Assembly (NCBI GenBank): GCA_963783095.1
Contig: CAWAMR010000002.1
Location: forward strand, 434,001-498,000
Reading direction: 5' to 3'
Origin: CAWAMR01 sp963783095
GTDB lineage: Bacteria; Planctomycetota; Planctomycetia; Gemmatales; Gemmataceae
Length of the DNA: 64,000 nt
Shown in pieces: positions 62,747 to 64,000 of this stretch. Positions within the stretch are counted from its first letter, which is position 1. The number at the start of each line of letters is the position of its first letter. Made by a program: the position numbers and the translations under genes. The notes beneath the pieces were generated by a model. The model did not search any database. It was given only the letters and a program-made list of their open reading frames with translations, and was not told the DNA's origin.

Positions 62747-63698
62747 TCAACTATTCGTAGTCGGCGGGGAAGCTGGCGTTGTCTTGGGTGCTGGAGGAGG
62801 AGGAAGAGGCAACTCCACCTGCTCCACATTGACGCCGATCTTCCCGTTGACGGCCTTCACGGGCAATTTCTCGAGTTTGCCATTCTCGCTATTCAAAAAG
62901 ACGATCTCAACGTCGCCATCGATTGGACCAAGTTGAGCTCGCATATCGTTGAAGGTTTGAATCGGCGTGTTACCGACGCCGATGATAATGTCCCCAACTC
63001 GCAAAGCCGCCTTGGCTGCCGGGCCATCCGGGGTCAGGCTGACAATCTTCATACCGGTCGGGCGACCCGAGTTGCCGGAATCCTGAGCAAGGGGAGGTAC
63101 CGTCGTGACCGAAGGGGCAGGCACAGAGTAGGAATAGGGATCGACGTACGCACCGTAGCCGCTGCCGTAGCCCGACCCTAAACCGCCATAACCACCATAG
63201 CCATAGCCGCCGTAGCCGCCCAGTCCATAGCCGCCGTAGCCAGCCCAGTCCATAGCCGCCGTAGCCACCTAATCCATAGCCGCCATAGCCACCCAGCCAT
63301 AGCCGCCGTAGCCACCTAAGCCATAGCCGCCGTAGCCACAACCATAGCCGCCGTAGCCGCCATAACCGTAGCCACCGTAGCCGCCGTAGCCGCCATAACC
63401 ATATCCACCGCCGCCGTAGCCTCCTACGCCGCCACGGCCACCGCCAACCCCGACACGACCAACGCCGACACCGCCAACGCGCCCCGCCACCAACGCCAAC
63501 GTGTGCAACGCCAACATGTGCGACGCCAACATGTGCGACGCCAACGTGCCCAACAGCAACGTGCCCGCCGCCGACGTGACCGCCGCCACCGGCGTGACCG
63601 CCGCCACCGCCGTGGCCACCGCCACCGCCATGGGCTTGGGCTTCACCACCCATTGCCAGGAAACCCAGCAATCCAAGAAACATTAAGGTTGTTCGCAT
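62747..63698 (-). CDS. Exported Gly/His/Tyr-rich protein with PDZ domain, frameshifted in low-complexity sequence
   Basis: ATG 63698 has GGAGAG 7 bases upstream. Signal peptide MRTTLMFLGLLGFLAMGGEAQA, then HGGGGGHGGGGGHAGGGGH, repeated VAHVGVAHVG units, and a long GGYGGYG repeat. A PDZ domain follows (TGMKIVSLTPDGPAAKAALRVGDIIIGVG, FNDMRAQLGPIDGDVEIVFL) and a Pro-rich tail. The frame slips near 63483 (a GGGG run) and near 63265, so the repeat is split over three frames. The PDZ is close to that on paralogue 2 at 60218-62254. About 315 residues when joined. Probably envelope-associated. Confidence 0.7.
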
Positions 63699-63957
63699 GA
63701 TGAATCTCTCCGCAATCTCGTGAGAGGTTTCAGGACCAGCGAGAGAGTGCTTCTACACTCTATAAGCGAGAGCCGATGCCAAAACAGGACACAAAAATGC
63801 TACAAAACCAAGAAATCTTCAGCTCTTATCCATCGCCTTTTCGAAAAACCCGAAAAAGAATCATTCCTTCGCACAGAAATTGAGCACATGGATTCAAGCT
63901 ACACACTACAATTATACTCACAAATAACGAGGCAACCCAGCGAACTTGCGTATTGTT

Positions 63958-63987
63958 TTGAAACTTTGTGAAGAAAAGCGGTATACT
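63958..63987 (+). promoter_or_regulatory. Sigma-70-like promoter reading out of the window
   Basis: TTGAAA at 63958-63963 and TATACT at 63982-63987 with an 18-base spacer. The TATACTTG context resembles that of the promoter at 4582. The segment 63699-63957 is AT-rich and holds no supported gene. Confidence 0.4.
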
Positions 63988-64000
63988 TGGGGTTTCCCAC

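Noticed and set aside
62577..62936. Plus-strand ORF starting in the third repeat copy
   Set aside because: It reads through the repeat, the terminator hairpin and the antisense of the PDZ gene. Only the repeat-encoded first residues resemble anything.
63260..63500. CRISPR-like regular repeats in the GGY-coding region
   Set aside because: The short repeats are codon repeats of Gly-Gly-Tyr within a coding gene, with no spacers. No CRISPR array is visible in the window.

Overview
The window looks like a chromosomal segment from a planctomycete, most likely of the Gemmata group. This rests on family content rather than any rRNA marker. It carries a DUF1559 protein with the H-X9-DG tail, a DUF3500 protein, two DUF4159/prenyltransferase-repeat proteins, ThuA, NHL and lactonase beta-propeller proteins, and an ArsC-like selenoprotein. 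It also has many long intergenic palindromic repeats. Base composition is moderately GC-rich by eye.

Layout. 1-13.5 kb is mostly housekeeping: the end of a CoA-disulfide reductase/rhodanese, deoC, a sugar isomerase/aspartic protease/GT4 operon, a PP2C phosphatase, tadA, a PLD-like protein, tRNA-Arg(CCG), a UGA-containing selenoprotein gene with a candidate SECIS hairpin, a MoeB-rhodanese protein and speA. 13.5-19.8 kb is an accessory patch: a decayed IS630 element inserted in a tandem repeat, then an IS110 element, surrounded by MITE-like palindromes. 19.8-29.3 kb holds a CocE-type hydrolase, an XRE regulator, a sterol-desaturase-like enzyme, a UDP-sugar dehydrogenase, an M28 peptidase, a DUF1559 protein and a large membrane protein. 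29.3-33.9 kb is a tandemly duplicated two-gene divergent module of unknown function. 34-43.5 kb holds secreted enzymes (lactonase, NHL, ThuA, DUF3500), an MnmE-like GTPase, a Cys/Tyr-rich exported protein and infC with an apparent AUC start. 43.6-48.9 kb is the most interesting stretch for defence: an AbrB-like/GNAT toxin-antitoxin pair, hscA-iscX, then an overlapping ABC-type ATPase plus TOPRIM/DUF4435-like gene pair that resembles the PARIS (AriA/AriB) layout. 49-64 kb contains a four-ACT aspartokinase, a Uma2 nuclease, two ABC-2 exporter pairs, argJ, two paralogous DUF4159 proteins and a glycine/tyrosine-rich PDZ protein.

A strong technical signal is that conserved genes are broken by single-base frameshifts at more than twenty places. 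They are dense at 49-64 kb and absent at about 33-49 kb. Several fall in homopolymers, and downstream frames stay conserved, so sequencing or assembly error is the simplest explanation. Coordinates below span the reconstructed genes and name the frameshift positions.
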